64,000 nt of DNA from Saccharopolyspora indica (GCF_027853965.1 NZ_JAQGLB010000010.1:186001-250000), one strand, 5' to 3'; shown: positions 17,003 through 25,578, numbered from the stretch's first letter. Notes: generated by a model not told the origin, from the sequence alone. Numbers and translations: made by a program.

Positions 17003-17926
17003 CTACTTCCCGGCGGCCTGCATGGTGACGCGCTCGATGGCCTGGACCGCGAGCTCCGGCTCGTCCCGGTAGACGTAGTGGCCGCTCTCGGTGGCCGTGA
17101 CCAGGGTGCTGCGGGTGGACAGCGCGAGCCACTTCCGCTGACCCTCGGCCCAGATCCGCTCCAGGTCCACCCCGTACTCCGGGATGGCCGCGAGGTCCTG
17201 CCTGCCGTGCTGGACCACCTCCACCGGGACGTCCCCGGCGGAGCGGACCTCGCCGTCCTGGATCCGCAGCTGCTCCGGGTTGGCGCCCTCGCGCATCGCG
17301 ATCATCTGCTGGCGCACCATGGCCGCGTCGCCGGTGTGGCTCTCGGGCACCAGCGCCAGCGTGTCGGCGATCGCCGTCGGCCCGGTGGCGTCCAGCAGCA
17401 CCAGGCCCGCGACCCGGTCCTGGTGGTCGGGTGCGTACCGGGCGGCGATCAGCCCGCCCATGGAGTGCCCGGCCAGCACGACCTTCTGCTCGCCCATGGC
17501 CTCGTCGAGGACCGCGGTCAGGATCTGCCCGTTGGTGGCGAAGTCCTGCGGGCCGCCCGGCTGGTCGCTGGCGCCTTCGCCGAGGCGGTCGTAGGAGCAG
17601 ACCCGGTTGTTCGCGCTGAGCGACTTCTGCAGGTCGCCCATCGCCTCCAGCCCGTCTCCGAAGCCGAGCAGCAGCATGATCGGCGGCTTGCCCTCGACCG
17701 GGTCGCCGGTGCAGGAGACGTTGACCGACTTGCCGTTCACGTCGATCCTCCGGGTGCCGGTGAACAGATCCCCGGCTGCGGCGGGAGTCGGGGCGAGCTC
17801 GGCGGACAGCTCCTCCTCCAACGACTGGAGGTCGCCACCAGAGTCCTCGTCGCAACCGGTCAGCAGTGCCACGACCGCGGCGCAGATCAGTGCGGTCGCA
17901 CCGGATGCCTTGGAAAGGTGGAACAC
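17003..17926 (-). CDS. Alpha/beta-hydrolase lipoprotein
   Basis: 307 aa from GTG 17926, chosen because GGAG lies six bases upstream and the signal peptide then begins properly. The lipobox is LLTGC, so the mature protein is anchored outside the membrane by its Cys. The hydrolase core shows nucleophile elbow GHSMGG, preceding YDRLGEG and DATGPT strands, and the catalytic His in ESGHYVYRDEPE. Fold and motifs suggest an esterase or lipase; substrate unknown. It lies between the two paralogous regulators and is convergent with the kinase. Confidence 0.85.
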   Translation of the reverse strand: MFHLSKASGATALICAAVVALLTGCDEDSGGDLQSLEEELSAELAPTPAAAGDLFTGTRRIDVNGKSVNVSCTGDPVEGKPPIMLLLGFGDGLEAMGDLQKSLSANNRVCSYDRLGEGASDQPGGPQDFATNGQILTAVLDEAMGEQKVVLAGHSMGGLIAARYAPDHQDRVAGLVLLDATGPTAIADTLALVPESHTGDAAMVRQQMIAMREGANPEQLRIQDGEVRSAGDVPVEVVQHGRQDLAAIPEYGVDLERIWAEGQRKWLALSTRSTLVTATESGHYVYRDEPELAVQAIERVTMQAAGK

Positions 17927-18500
17927 GTCGTTCTCCAAAACTAGTAGTGGTCCGAAAGCCGTGAAGTTCACGCCGTGGCGCGGAAATCCCGCTGGCCGGC
18001 GGCCGGTCGCGTCGAGCGACCGCAGCATCGGCTCGTTCCGCGCCGCATGACGTGCTCAGCGCGCGGTGCCACCGGCAGTGGTGCGCAATGGGACGAAGGT
18101 GGCGAGAGGAAGCTAGCGCGGGGCATCCGCCGCGTTGCTCCGCCGGTGTCCTGCGAAGCCCTTTCAGGCAGAAGTGCTGCCCGAACAGCTCGCGGGCGCG
18201 CATCCCGCCGCGCGGGAGGGGCGGGTGAACCCGGGAGCGCCCCGGGTCCGTGGTGATGGTGGTTGCTCAGCAGTGCGATCCGGGATTCCTGGTGGGGGAG
18301 GAACGCGTGCGAGGTGCACAGCGGCTGGTCGGCGCATCGGCGAGCGGACGATCTCGGCCAAGTGGGGGATATCCCGGCGCAGCCGCTCCGCGCCCCTCGG
18401 CGCCGTCGATGTTGCGCAGACTCGTGGTGTTCGCTCCGCGTCGTTCGCGAGCGGCGCGGCGCACTGCTTCTCGTGGTTCAGGTTCGGAGGGTGAACGAGG
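17927..18500. other. 574-bp intergenic region without a supported gene
   Basis: This separates the divergent lipoprotein hydrolase and regulator copy B. Open frames here lack family resemblance, and most read antisense or across the regulator gene. It should contain both promoters. Apart from ACTAGT at 17940, I see no strong repeat or RNA structure. Confidence 0.4.
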
Positions 18501-19184
18501 ATGATTTCCCAGACCGGATTGGCGACCCGCCCGGCGGACCGGGCGGCCCGGAAGGAGTCGGGGGAACGGGTGCGGGTGGCGGTCTGGGCGGCCGACCCGA
18601 TCACGCTGAACGGCCTGACCCAGACCCTGATGGCGCGCCTGGAGGTGTTCGTCGCGGGCGACGAGCACCCCGGTGACGTGGACGTGCTGGTGTTCGCGCC
18701 GGAGCGGGTCGACGCCGCGGCCACCGCCGCACTGCGCCGGGCGGCCGCCCGGACGGCGGCACCGGTGGTGCTGGTGACCAGCGAACTCGACCGCTCCCAC
18801 CTGCTGAGCCTGGTCGAATCCCGGGTGGTGGCGGTGCTGCACCGGGGCGCGGCCACCGAGGAGCGGCTGGTGAGCGCGATCGACCTCGCGGCGCGGGGTG
18901 GCGGGGCGCTGCCGCCGAACCTGCTCGGCGACCTGCTGCGGCAGATCAAGGACCTGCAGCAGGACGTGCTGGCGCCGCTCGGCATGAACTCCGCGAGCAT
19001 GACCCCGCGCGAGATCGACGTGGTGCGGCTGCTGGCCGAGGGCCTGGACACCGAGGAGATCGGCAACCGGCTGTGCTACTCGCAGCGCACGGTGAAGAAC
19101 ATCATCCAGGCGATGACCAGCCGCCTCAACGTGCGCAACCGGCCGCACCTGGTCGCCTACGGCCTGCGCACCGGCGTCATCTGA
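18501..19184 (+). CDS. NarL/LuxR-type regulator with degenerate receiver domain, copy B
   Basis: 227 aa and clearly paralogous to the gene at 15198. It shares VRVAVWAADPITLNGLTQTLM, the ATEERLV block, LGDLLRQ and a nearly identical HTH (EIGNRLCYSQRTVKNII). It has the same loss of receiver residues: AADP for the acidic pair, Ala for the phospho-Asp (DVLVFAPE), HR for the Lys. Conservation of the non-canonical WAADPITLNGL segment in both copies suggests selection for another, phosphorylation-independent input. Targets unknown. Confidence 0.85.
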   Translation: MISQTGLATRPADRAARKESGERVRVAVWAADPITLNGLTQTLMARLEVFVAGDEHPGDVDVLVFAPERVDAAATAALRRAAARTAAPVVLVTSELDRSHLLSLVESRVVAVLHRGAATEERLVSAIDLAARGGGALPPNLLGDLLRQIKDLQQDVLAPLGMNSASMTPREIDVVRLLAEGLDTEEIGNRLCYSQRTVKNIIQAMTSRLNVRNRPHLVAYGLRTGVI

Positions 19185-19302
19185 GGCCGTCGGCGAGCGG
19201 CTGCGGCCGAGCTGTGACCGCGGTGGTACCCGGAGTGCATACCCGCGCGATGGCGCTACCCGTTAGTGTGACGTTCAGCGATGACCACACTACAGGGATG
19301 GG

Positions 19303-20679
19303 GTGGCAGTGCCTCTGTTCTCGGGTCGCGGCCGATCGGGGCGCCCGTCCAGCGGGCGCGGGGATTCGCAACCAGGTCAGACCGGTCCCGGCCCGTTCTC
19401 GGTCGAGACCCAGCGGACGATGCCCATGGCGCCGGTCCGGCGGCGCGACGACCACAAGCTGCTGGTGCTGGCGGGCATCGGCGGGCTGGTGCTGATCGCG
19501 GCGCCGATCGTGGTCTTCAGCCAGTTGCCGGAGGTCGTGCCCTCGGGGGATCCAGCGGGTCTCGAAGCGCCCCTCACCGGTGAGTACGGCGGCCTGGGCG
19601 GCGTCGTCGAAGAACCGTCCCCCACCTCGCCGTCGCTGCGGGTCTCGCCGCTGCCCGGCGCGCCGTCCCGGCTGGACGGGTCGGGGCGGGTGGTGCTGGC
19701 GGCGACCAGCGCGAACGGGACCGTGGTGACCAGCACCCAGACGGATCGGCCCGAGCGGCAGGAGATCAGCGGCTGGACCGACTTGGGCGGTGCGGCCGCG
19801 GGCGACCCGGTCCTCGCCACCGACGCGATCGGTGAGATGTCGGCGTTCGTCGTCGGCACCGACGGCCACCTGATGCGCAACCGCGGCCTCAAGCCCGCCC
19901 TGAACGGCACGAGCAAGTGGCGCGATCTCGGCGGCGCGCAGCTGGTGGGAACGCCCGCGGTGGCGCAAGACGCCGAGGGCAAGCTGGTCGTGGTGGCGCG
20001 GGGCGCGGACGGCTCGCTGCAGGTGATCCAGCAGACCGCGGTCGTGGCCGACACCTGGGGCGAGTGGCAGCGGGTGCAGGTGCCCGCGGCCCACGACCCG
20101 GCGATCTACCGGGATTCGCAGGGCGAGCTGCGCATCTTCGCGTCCGGACCGGACGGCCGGCTGCGGACGATCGTGCAGGTCGGGCTCTCCGGAGCAGAGT
20201 GGAGCGTTCCCCAGGACCTGGGCGGTTCCCTCGCCGGTCCGCCTGCGGTGATCATGGATGCCGAGGGCAGGCTCCGGGTCTTCGCGCTGGACGAGGCCGG
20301 CGCGTTGCAGCACAACGTCGAGACGGGTACCGCGTCGGGCGCCTGGGTGGGCTGGGAGAACTTGGGCGGCCAGCTGACGGGCAGGCCCTTCGCCACCACA
20401 GGTGCCAGAGGCGGTGTGGCGGTGCACGTGCTGGACCCCAGCGGGAAGATGCGGGAGGTCTTCCAAACCGGGGTGGAGCGGGACGGGTGGTCCGAGTGGC
20501 AGGACCGCGACGGCAACCTCGCGCGACTCGTGGCGGTGGTCCAGGACCGGCAGGGCCGGTTCCTCGCGCACGGGGTCGGCAAGCGGGGCGGCATGGAGCG
20601 GGCGCTCCAGCTGGTTCCCTCCACCGCGCACTGGTCCGGCTGGGAAACCGATCTCGGCGGTGTCTTCCCCACCGGCTGA
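19303..20679 (+). CDS. Membrane-anchored PLL-like beta-propeller protein
   Basis: 458 aa. A short Gly/Ser/Pro-rich cytoplasmic part precedes one membrane helix (residues 52-72, LLVLAGIGGLVLIAAPIVVF). A Pro/Ser linker leads to an outside domain of repeats of about 45-50 residues, with the recurring pattern W-x-D/N-LGG, then a VxxDAEG(K/R)L strand and DGxL. This is the pattern of PLL-like (DUF346) fucose-lectin propellers. Likely a surface glycan- or cell-wall-binding protein; ligand unknown. GTG 19303 is the start used. Confidence 0.75.
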   Translation: MAVPLFSGRGRSGRPSSGRGDSQPGQTGPGPFSVETQRTMPMAPVRRRDDHKLLVLAGIGGLVLIAAPIVVFSQLPEVVPSGDPAGLEAPLTGEYGGLGGVVEEPSPTSPSLRVSPLPGAPSRLDGSGRVVLAATSANGTVVTSTQTDRPERQEISGWTDLGGAAAGDPVLATDAIGEMSAFVVGTDGHLMRNRGLKPALNGTSKWRDLGGAQLVGTPAVAQDAEGKLVVVARGADGSLQVIQQTAVVADTWGEWQRVQVPAAHDPAIYRDSQGELRIFASGPDGRLRTIVQVGLSGAEWSVPQDLGGSLAGPPAVIMDAEGRLRVFALDEAGALQHNVETGTASGAWVGWENLGGQLTGRPFATTGARGGVAVHVLDPSGKMREVFQTGVERDGWSEWQDRDGNLARLVAVVQDRQGRFLAHGVGKRGGMERALQLVPSTAHWSGWETDLGGVFPTG

Positions 20680-20691
20680 CCTGCGCGCCCG

Positions 20692-20719
20692 GTGACTGCG
20701 CAGGCCCGGTCTCTAGACT
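20692..20719 (+). promoter_or_regulatory. Candidate sigma-70-type promoter for a leaderless methyltransferase mRNA
   Basis: GTGACT, 16-bp spacer, TAGACT, followed six bases later by the ATG at 20726. The predicted transcription start falls on the A of ATG, so no Shine-Dalgarno is needed; none is visible. Confidence 0.5.
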
Positions 20720-20725
20720 GAGCGC

Positions 20726-21379
20726 ATGCGCAGGGTGGTGGGCAAGAACGTCGTGGAGTTCTCCGCGGAGCAGTTCGACGAGATGGTGCAGCGGTACTCC
20801 GGCGGCGTGGTCCTCGACGTCGGGGCGGGCAACGCCAAGCACGCCTACCAGCTCGCCCGCGGGGCGCAGGACACCCTGGTGATCGCGCTCGACGCGGCCA
20901 AGGACAACATGCAGAAGATCGCGGGGAAGGCCAAGGCGTCCCCGGCCAAGGGCGGTGCGCCGAACCTGCTCTGCGTGTGGGCGGCCGCGGAGAAGCCGCC
21001 CGCCGAGCTGCACAGCGTCACGGAGCTGCACTCGCTGATGCCGTGGGGCAGCCTGCTGCGCGGGATGCTCGGGTCCGACGCGGAGATGCTGCAGGGGCTC
21101 GCGCGGCTCTGCCTGCCCGGGGCGGAGTTCCTGGTCACGCTCAACCTGCACGCGTGGCGGCCGCCCGTCCCGGAGGTGGGCGATCACCCGGAACCGACCC
21201 CGGATTCGGCGATGGAGCAGCTCGCGCCCTACTACGCGGCGGGCGGGTGGACGCTGAACGAGGCGAGGTACTTCGGCGCCGAGGAGCTCGACGCGCTGGC
21301 CACGTCGTGGACCCGGCGGCTGGGCTCGACGCGCGACGCGCTCGACGTGCTCGGGCTCACCGGCGTCATCGGGAAGTGA
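20726..21379 (+). CDS. 16S rRNA (adenine-1408 N1)-methyltransferase homologue, KamB/NpmA family (aminoglycoside-resistance type)
   Basis: 217 aa, the usual family length. SAM motif VLDVGAGNAKH at residues 29-39, acidic residue in IALDAAKDN, and the family-specific stretch SPAKGGAPN. Both aromatic residues that in NpmA hold the flipped A1408 appear to be kept: W107 in LMPWGSLL and W195 in TSWTRRL. Known members N1-methylate A1408 in helix 44 and give resistance to kanamycin, apramycin and related drugs. Here there is no aminoglycoside cluster nearby. The next gene begins 11 bp downstream, so the two form an operon. Activity is inferred from homology. Confidence 0.85.
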   Translation: MRRVVGKNVVEFSAEQFDEMVQRYSGGVVLDVGAGNAKHAYQLARGAQDTLVIALDAAKDNMQKIAGKAKASPAKGGAPNLLCVWAAAEKPPAELHSVTELHSLMPWGSLLRGMLGSDAEMLQGLARLCLPGAEFLVTLNLHAWRPPVPEVGDHPEPTPDSAMEQLAPYYAAGGWTLNEARYFGAEELDALATSWTRRLGSTRDALDVLGLTGVIGK

Positions 21380-21390
21380 CGGGGGACGTG

Positions 21391-22533
21391 ATGGCCGACG
21401 TGCTGCTGCGCGTGAAGTGCCGGGGGCACGCCGACATTCGCGCCACGCACGGCAAGACCCTGGAGTTCGCGGTCGATCCGGAGATCACCGCGCGCGCGAC
21501 CTGCGTCGTGGGGGTGGCCGCGGAGGTGGTCGAGCTCGGTGCGCCGGGGATCGCCGGGCCGGTGCGCATCACCATCGGCGTCGGTGACCGCAGCGCGACC
21601 GTGCGCGCGGTGGCGAACTCGATGTGGCGCCCCGGAACGACGGCGGTGGTGCGGCGCAGCTCCGAGCGGTTGGCGAACACGCTGGCCACCGATGCCGATC
21701 TCGCGGCGAGCGCGTTGCCGCGCGAGCTGCTCGACGGACTCCGCGATCCGGAGTCCGAAGTGGACATCACCGTCGAACGCGATCTCGATGCCGCGGGCGG
21801 GCTGGTGCTCTTCCACGCGCAGGAGGGCGGCGGTTCGAGGCTCGCCGCCGAGATCGCGTCCGCGGATCGGGTCCTGGTCGAGGATCAGCAGGCCCGCGCG
21901 CTGGTCGCCGCGGCGAAGGACCGCATCGTCGCCGACGCGCGCAAAGCCGATCGGGGAGCGCTGCGCGCCGCTTTGGAGCGGGGAGAGCGGGTCCTGGTGG
22001 TCTCGGCGGTCAGCGCCCGCAGCGACGTGGTCGCCGAACTGCTGGCCGCGACCGGGGACGTGCCCTTCGAAGTGCTCGGCCTGCCCGCGCAGCTGGCGGT
22101 CGCCGCGATCGCCCCGAGCGGGGCTCCGGCGGTGCTGGTCGACGACACCAGCCGGCGCGGCATCGTCAAAGCCGTGCGCAGGCAGGCGAACGCCGCGGTC
22201 GTCTTCCGGTGCGCTGCCGATCAGCTGCCGGGAATCGTCGAGGAGGCGGGGGAGCGCCGAGTGGCGCTGCTGCCGGTGGGAACCTCGGAACGGCCGCGGC
22301 TGGGCACCACCTCGGAGCTCCCGCCCGGCGGATCCGCGGAGATCTTCTGCTGCCTTGCCCCCGTCGCCGGCGCCGGTGAGGACACCGACGTCGACGCGCC
22401 CGGCCTGATCCGCGCCCTGCTCGACCAGGGCGTCTCGCAGAAGACGATCTCCCGCGCGCTGATCGACTCGGCGGGCTGGTCCCGCCGCCAGGCCTACGAC
22501 CTGGTGCTGAGCCTCACCGACGACGGCGAGTAG
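21391..22533 (+). CDS. DUF371 domain fused to an RsmI-like (tetrapyrrole-methylase fold) domain
   Basis: 380 aa from ATG 21391, 11 bp after the A1408 methyltransferase gene. Residues 1-135 look like DUF371 (RGHADIRATHGKTLEF, then ITARATCVVGV). Residues 140-300 resemble RsmI: VLVEDQQAR like the EDTR motif, then ALERGERVLVVS and GLPAQLAVAAIAPSG. The C-terminal helices (LDQGVSQKTISRALIDSAGWSRRQAYDLVL) match the RsmI tail. RsmI 2'-O-methylates C1402 of 16S rRNA. The usual N-terminal PIGN motif is missing, so activity is uncertain. Domain calls are by eye. Confidence 0.65.
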   Translation: MADVLLRVKCRGHADIRATHGKTLEFAVDPEITARATCVVGVAAEVVELGAPGIAGPVRITIGVGDRSATVRAVANSMWRPGTTAVVRRSSERLANTLATDADLAASALPRELLDGLRDPESEVDITVERDLDAAGGLVLFHAQEGGGSRLAAEIASADRVLVEDQQARALVAAAKDRIVADARKADRGALRAALERGERVLVVSAVSARSDVVAELLAATGDVPFEVLGLPAQLAVAAIAPSGAPAVLVDDTSRRGIVKAVRRQANAAVVFRCAADQLPGIVEEAGERRVALLPVGTSERPRLGTTSELPPGGSAEIFCCLAPVAGAGEDTDVDAPGLIRALLDQGVSQKTISRALIDSAGWSRRQAYDLVLSLTDDGE

Positions 22534-22545
22534 CCGCACCCCGGG

Positions 22546-23013
22546 TCATTCGGCGGCGCGGGCGAGGTTCTGCCGGATCTTCTCGTGCACGAGGTCGAGG
22601 AAAGCGCCGTTGGCGGGGGCCGAGTACGACATCGTCGGATCCGGGTAGATGACGACGTCCACTCGCTCCCCGGCGGCGGAGATCACGGACAGCCCGGACG
22701 ACCTGCGAGCGGTGTTGATCTTCACCGTGGCCGGGGCGACTCCGGCTCCAGGGCTGGGAAAGGTCTGCTTCAGCACCGGTTCGCCGAGACCGACCTGCCA
22801 CAGCGAGACGGCTTCCCGGTCGACGCTGAGGATGAATCCGGCCAGGCTCCGCAAGCCCAGCGCTGGGCGGCACAGGAACGCGAGGCCGTGCTGGCGCAGC
22901 GCTGCCAAGGCCCTGCGCTGGTTGCGGACCGCGAGCCGCCCGTAGATCACCAGCGCGAGCAGCAGCAACAGCAGAAGCGCCAGTGCCACGACCAGGAGCG
23001 GGATGACGTCCAT
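22546..23013 (-). CDS. Membrane-anchored protein of unknown function
   Basis: 155 aa. A long N-terminal hydrophobic helix (residues 4-24, very Leu-rich) is followed by a basic cytoplasmic side (RNQRRALAAL). The soluble domain of about 110 residues contains SVDREAVSLWQVG and SVISAAGERVDVVIYPD and has no recognised family. Convergent with the DUF371-RsmI-like gene, 12 bp apart. Function unknown. Confidence 0.7.
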   Translation of the reverse strand: MDVIPLLVVALALLLLLLLALVIYGRLAVRNQRRALAALRQHGLAFLCRPALGLRSLAGFILSVDREAVSLWQVGLGEPVLKQTFPSPGAGVAPATVKINTARRSSGLSVISAAGERVDVVIYPDPTMSYSAPANGAFLDLVHEKIRQNLARAAE

Positions 23014-23282
23014 CGATCGACTGTAGCCGGATCCGGTCGTCGCCCGTGTGGGTTACGTGATGCTCGGGGTTCGACTACTGCGTGTTTCGGTTCACCTCGT
23101 TCTGGTTGGACAGGGCGGGGGTCCGGAGCTGAGACTGGATGCCGGGCAGCCGATGGGGGCGTGAATCCGATCAGGACGGCTGTCCTTGTTTTCGGAGTCG
23201 CTCTTTATCGATCCAGTTCGCCGTGTCCCCGAAACGCGGCGAACCACTCGCCGCCTTCCCAGCCTTCCCCGAGAGGAGAACT

Positions 23283-24500
23283 GTGCCCTTCGCGCTGGTC
23301 GCACTCGCCGTTGGCGCCTTCGGCATCGGCACCGCCGAGTTCGTGATGATGGGCGTGCTGCCGCAGGCCGCCGCCGAACTCGGCGTGTCCATCCCCACCG
23401 CCGGGAACCTGATCTCCGGGTACGCCCTGGGCGTCGTGGTCGGAGCGCCCGCGCTGACGCTGCTGGGCGCCCGGTTGTCCCGCAAGACCATGCTCGTCCT
23501 GACGATGAGCATGTTCACCGCGGGCAACGCGCTCTTCGCGCTGGCGCCCAGCGCCGGGGTGGGCGTGTTCTTCCGGTTCCTGACCGGCCTGCCGCACGGC
23601 GCCTTCTTCGGCGCCGGAGCGGTGGTGGCCGCCACCATGGCCGGGCCGGGCAACCGCGCCAAGGCCGTGTCGATGATGTTCATGGGGCTGACGCTGGCCA
23701 ACGTCGTCGGCGTGCCGCTGGGCACGCTGCTCGGGCAGCAGTTCGGCTGGCGGGCCACCTTCGCGGTGGTCGCGGTGATCGGGGTGGCCGGCGTCGCCGC
23801 CATCGCCCTGCTGGTGCCCGACCAGGGCAGGCCTGCGGCCGGGCAGTCCGCGGTGCGCGAGCAGCTCGCCGCCTTCCGCTCGCCGCAGGTGTGGCTGGCG
23901 CTGGCCATCGTGACCTTCGGGCTCGGCGGCACCTTCGCCGTGCTGAGCTACCTGACCCCGATCCTCACCGACGTCTCCGGCTACTCGCCGACGGCCGTCA
24001 CGCTGCTGCTGGCGCTGGCCGGGCTCGGCATGACCGCGGGCAACTTCCTGGGCGGCCGGATCGCGGACAGGGCGGTGATGCCCGGCGTCTACGCGGCGCT
24101 GATCGGCGTCGCCGCGGTGCTGGGGCTGTTCACCTTCACCTCCGGCAACAAGGTGGCCGCGGCGGTGACCGTGTTCGCCATCGGAGCCGTCGGCTTCATG
24201 GTCGCGCCGATCATGCAGGCCCTGGTGATGGACAAGGCCGGTGGCGCTCCGTCGCTGGTGTCGGCCGCGCTGCAGTCCGCCTTCAACATCGCCAACTCCA
24301 TCGGCGCCTACGCGGGCGGCCTGGTGATCGCGCACGGCCTCGGCCTGCTGGCGCCGAACCTGGTGGGCGTGGCGCTGGCGGCGGTCGGCCTCGCCCTGGC
24401 CGCGACCCTGGGCGCCCTGGACCGCGAGCGCCCGGCGACCGCGGAGCCCGAGCCGGTCCCCGCAGCGGTGCGCCCGCTCCCGCAACCGGTCCCGGCCTGA
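23283..24500 (+). CDS. MFS transporter, DHA1 (AraJ/sugar-efflux-like) type
   Basis: 405 aa, 12 predicted membrane helices. Starts PFALVALAVGAFGIGTAEFVMMGVLPQ, the N-terminal signature of AraJ/SotB-like proton-driven efflux permeases; the loop 2-3 motif is GARLSRKT. GTG 23283 has GAGAGGAG just upstream; a longer upstream frame lacks membrane character. Likely exports sugars or small drugs by proton antiport; substrate not predictable. It is followed by a 40-bp palindrome. Confidence 0.9.
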   Translation: MPFALVALAVGAFGIGTAEFVMMGVLPQAAAELGVSIPTAGNLISGYALGVVVGAPALTLLGARLSRKTMLVLTMSMFTAGNALFALAPSAGVGVFFRFLTGLPHGAFFGAGAVVAATMAGPGNRAKAVSMMFMGLTLANVVGVPLGTLLGQQFGWRATFAVVAVIGVAGVAAIALLVPDQGRPAAGQSAVREQLAAFRSPQVWLALAIVTFGLGGTFAVLSYLTPILTDVSGYSPTAVTLLLALAGLGMTAGNFLGGRIADRAVMPGVYAALIGVAAVLGLFTFTSGNKVAAAVTVFAIGAVGFMVAPIMQALVMDKAGGAPSLVSAALQSAFNIANSIGAYAGGLVIAHGLGLLAPNLVGVALAAVGLALAATLGALDRERPATAEPEPVPAAVRPLPQPVPA

Positions 24501-24516
24501 CCGGCGCGCGGGTGGA

Positions 24517-24556
24517 AACTTCAATGGAAGTCGGACGTCCGATTTCCATTGAAGTT
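24517..24556. repeat. 40-bp near-perfect palindrome, family B copy 1
   Basis: Arms AACTTCAATGGAA (24517-24529) and TTCCATTGAAGTT (24544-24556) around a core TCGGACGTCCGA. Only one base pair is mismatched (G/T, a wobble in RNA). It lies 16 bp after the MFS stop codon and may act as a terminator. A related element is at 46805-46848. Confidence 0.85.
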
Positions 24557-24661
24557 GCGCCGGAGGTCGTCGGGACGTCGACCCGGCCCCCGGGTTCCCC
24601 GGAGCCGGAAGAGTTCGCCGAAGTTGCACGCGGCCGGGACCCAACGGTGATCAGGACGGGC

Positions 24662-24679
24662 TATGGTGGTCCGGACCAC
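24662..24679 (+). promoter_or_regulatory. Promoter -10 with overlapping 14-bp palindrome
   Basis: TATGGT (24662-24667) fits a -10 box and overlaps a perfect palindrome GTGGTCCGGACCAC (24666-24679), 25 bp before the methyltransferase start. A repressor binding here would cover the transcription start. Confidence 0.4.
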
Positions 24680-24704
24680 TAGGTGATCAACCCTGGAGCG
24701 TCCC

Positions 24705-25532
24705 GTGGAATGGGCAGCCAAGAGTTCGGCCGAGCAGCGCCCGCCGGTCGACCTGCGCACGGATGTGCCGCACTCGGCGCGGATCTACGACTACCTGCTG
24801 GGCGGGCGGGACAACTTCGCCGCCGACCGGGACGCGGCGGGGTCGATCACGGCCGACTGGCCGAACCTGCCGAAGTCGATGCGGGCGAACCGGGACTTCA
24901 TGTGCCGGGTGACGCGGTTCCTCGCCGAGCGGGGCTACCGCCAGTTCCTGGACATCGGCACGGGCCTGCCGACCTCGCCGAACCTGCACGAGGTGGCGCA
25001 GGCGGTCGATCCCGGATCGCGGATCCTCTACGTGGACAACGACCCGATCGTGCTGGTGCACGCCCGCGCGCTGCTGACCAGCACGCCGGAGGGCCGGACG
25101 GCCTACGTCGACGCGGACCTGCACCAGCCGGCGGCGATCCTCGAATCACCCGAGTTCGCGGAGACCTTCGACCTGACCGAGCCGGTAGTGCTGAGCCTGC
25201 TGGCGATCGTGCACTTCATCCCGGACGACGACGAGGCGATCGAGCTGGTGCGGCGGATGGTCGAACCGCTGCCGAGCGGCAGCGTGCTCGCGCTGTCCAT
25301 GACCACCGAGATCAGCGCCCCGGAGGAGGTGCGGCGGGGAGTGGCGGCCTACAACGCCAACGGCATCCCGCTCAAGTCCCGCACCGAGGCCGAGGTGGCG
25401 CGCTTCTTCGACGGCATGGTCCTGATGAACCCCGGCGTCGTGCTGGTCAACCACTGGCACCCGGACGCCGAAGCCGCGAAGGTCGCCGACGAGCACGTCC
25501 ACATGTACGGCGCGGTCGCGGTCAAACCCTGA
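24705..25532 (+). CDS. SAM-dependent methyltransferase, DUF574 (Methyltransf_19) family
   Basis: 275 aa, GTG start after GGAG. Family signature at the N-terminus: DVPHSARIYDYLLGGRDNFAADR. SAM motif FLDIGTGLPT, then YVDNDPIVLVHA and VVLSLLAIVHFIPDD. This family is expanded in actinomycetes; natural substrates are mostly unknown. Complete and of normal length. A 22-bp palindrome of family A follows it. Confidence 0.92.
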   Translation: MEWAAKSSAEQRPPVDLRTDVPHSARIYDYLLGGRDNFAADRDAAGSITADWPNLPKSMRANRDFMCRVTRFLAERGYRQFLDIGTGLPTSPNLHEVAQAVDPGSRILYVDNDPIVLVHARALLTSTPEGRTAYVDADLHQPAAILESPEFAETFDLTEPVVLSLLAIVHFIPDDDEAIELVRRMVEPLPSGSVLALSMTTEISAPEEVRRGVAAYNANGIPLKSRTEAEVARFFDGMVLMNPGVVLVNHWHPDAEAAKVADEHVHMYGAVAVKP

Positions 25533-25556
25533 CCCCAGGCCGTCACCCGCACCCCG

Positions 25557-25578
25557 GTCAATTTCGTACGAAATTGAC
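25557..25578. repeat. 22-bp perfect palindrome, family A copy 1 (GTAC centre)
   Basis: Left arm GTCAATTTCGT followed directly by its complement. 24 bp after the methyltransferase stop. The identical sequence recurs at 44565, and a one-pair variant occurs twice at 58116 and 58154. Confidence 0.9.

Noticed and set aside
21391..22533. Starting the DUF371-RsmI-like gene far upstream (frame open from 20977)
   Set aside because: That part overlaps the A1408 methyltransferase gene in another frame; ATG 21391 begins the recognisable domain.
23050..23110. GGGTTCGACTAC resembling a tRNA T-loop
   Set aside because: No acceptor stem, anticodon stem or D-loop pairing around it.
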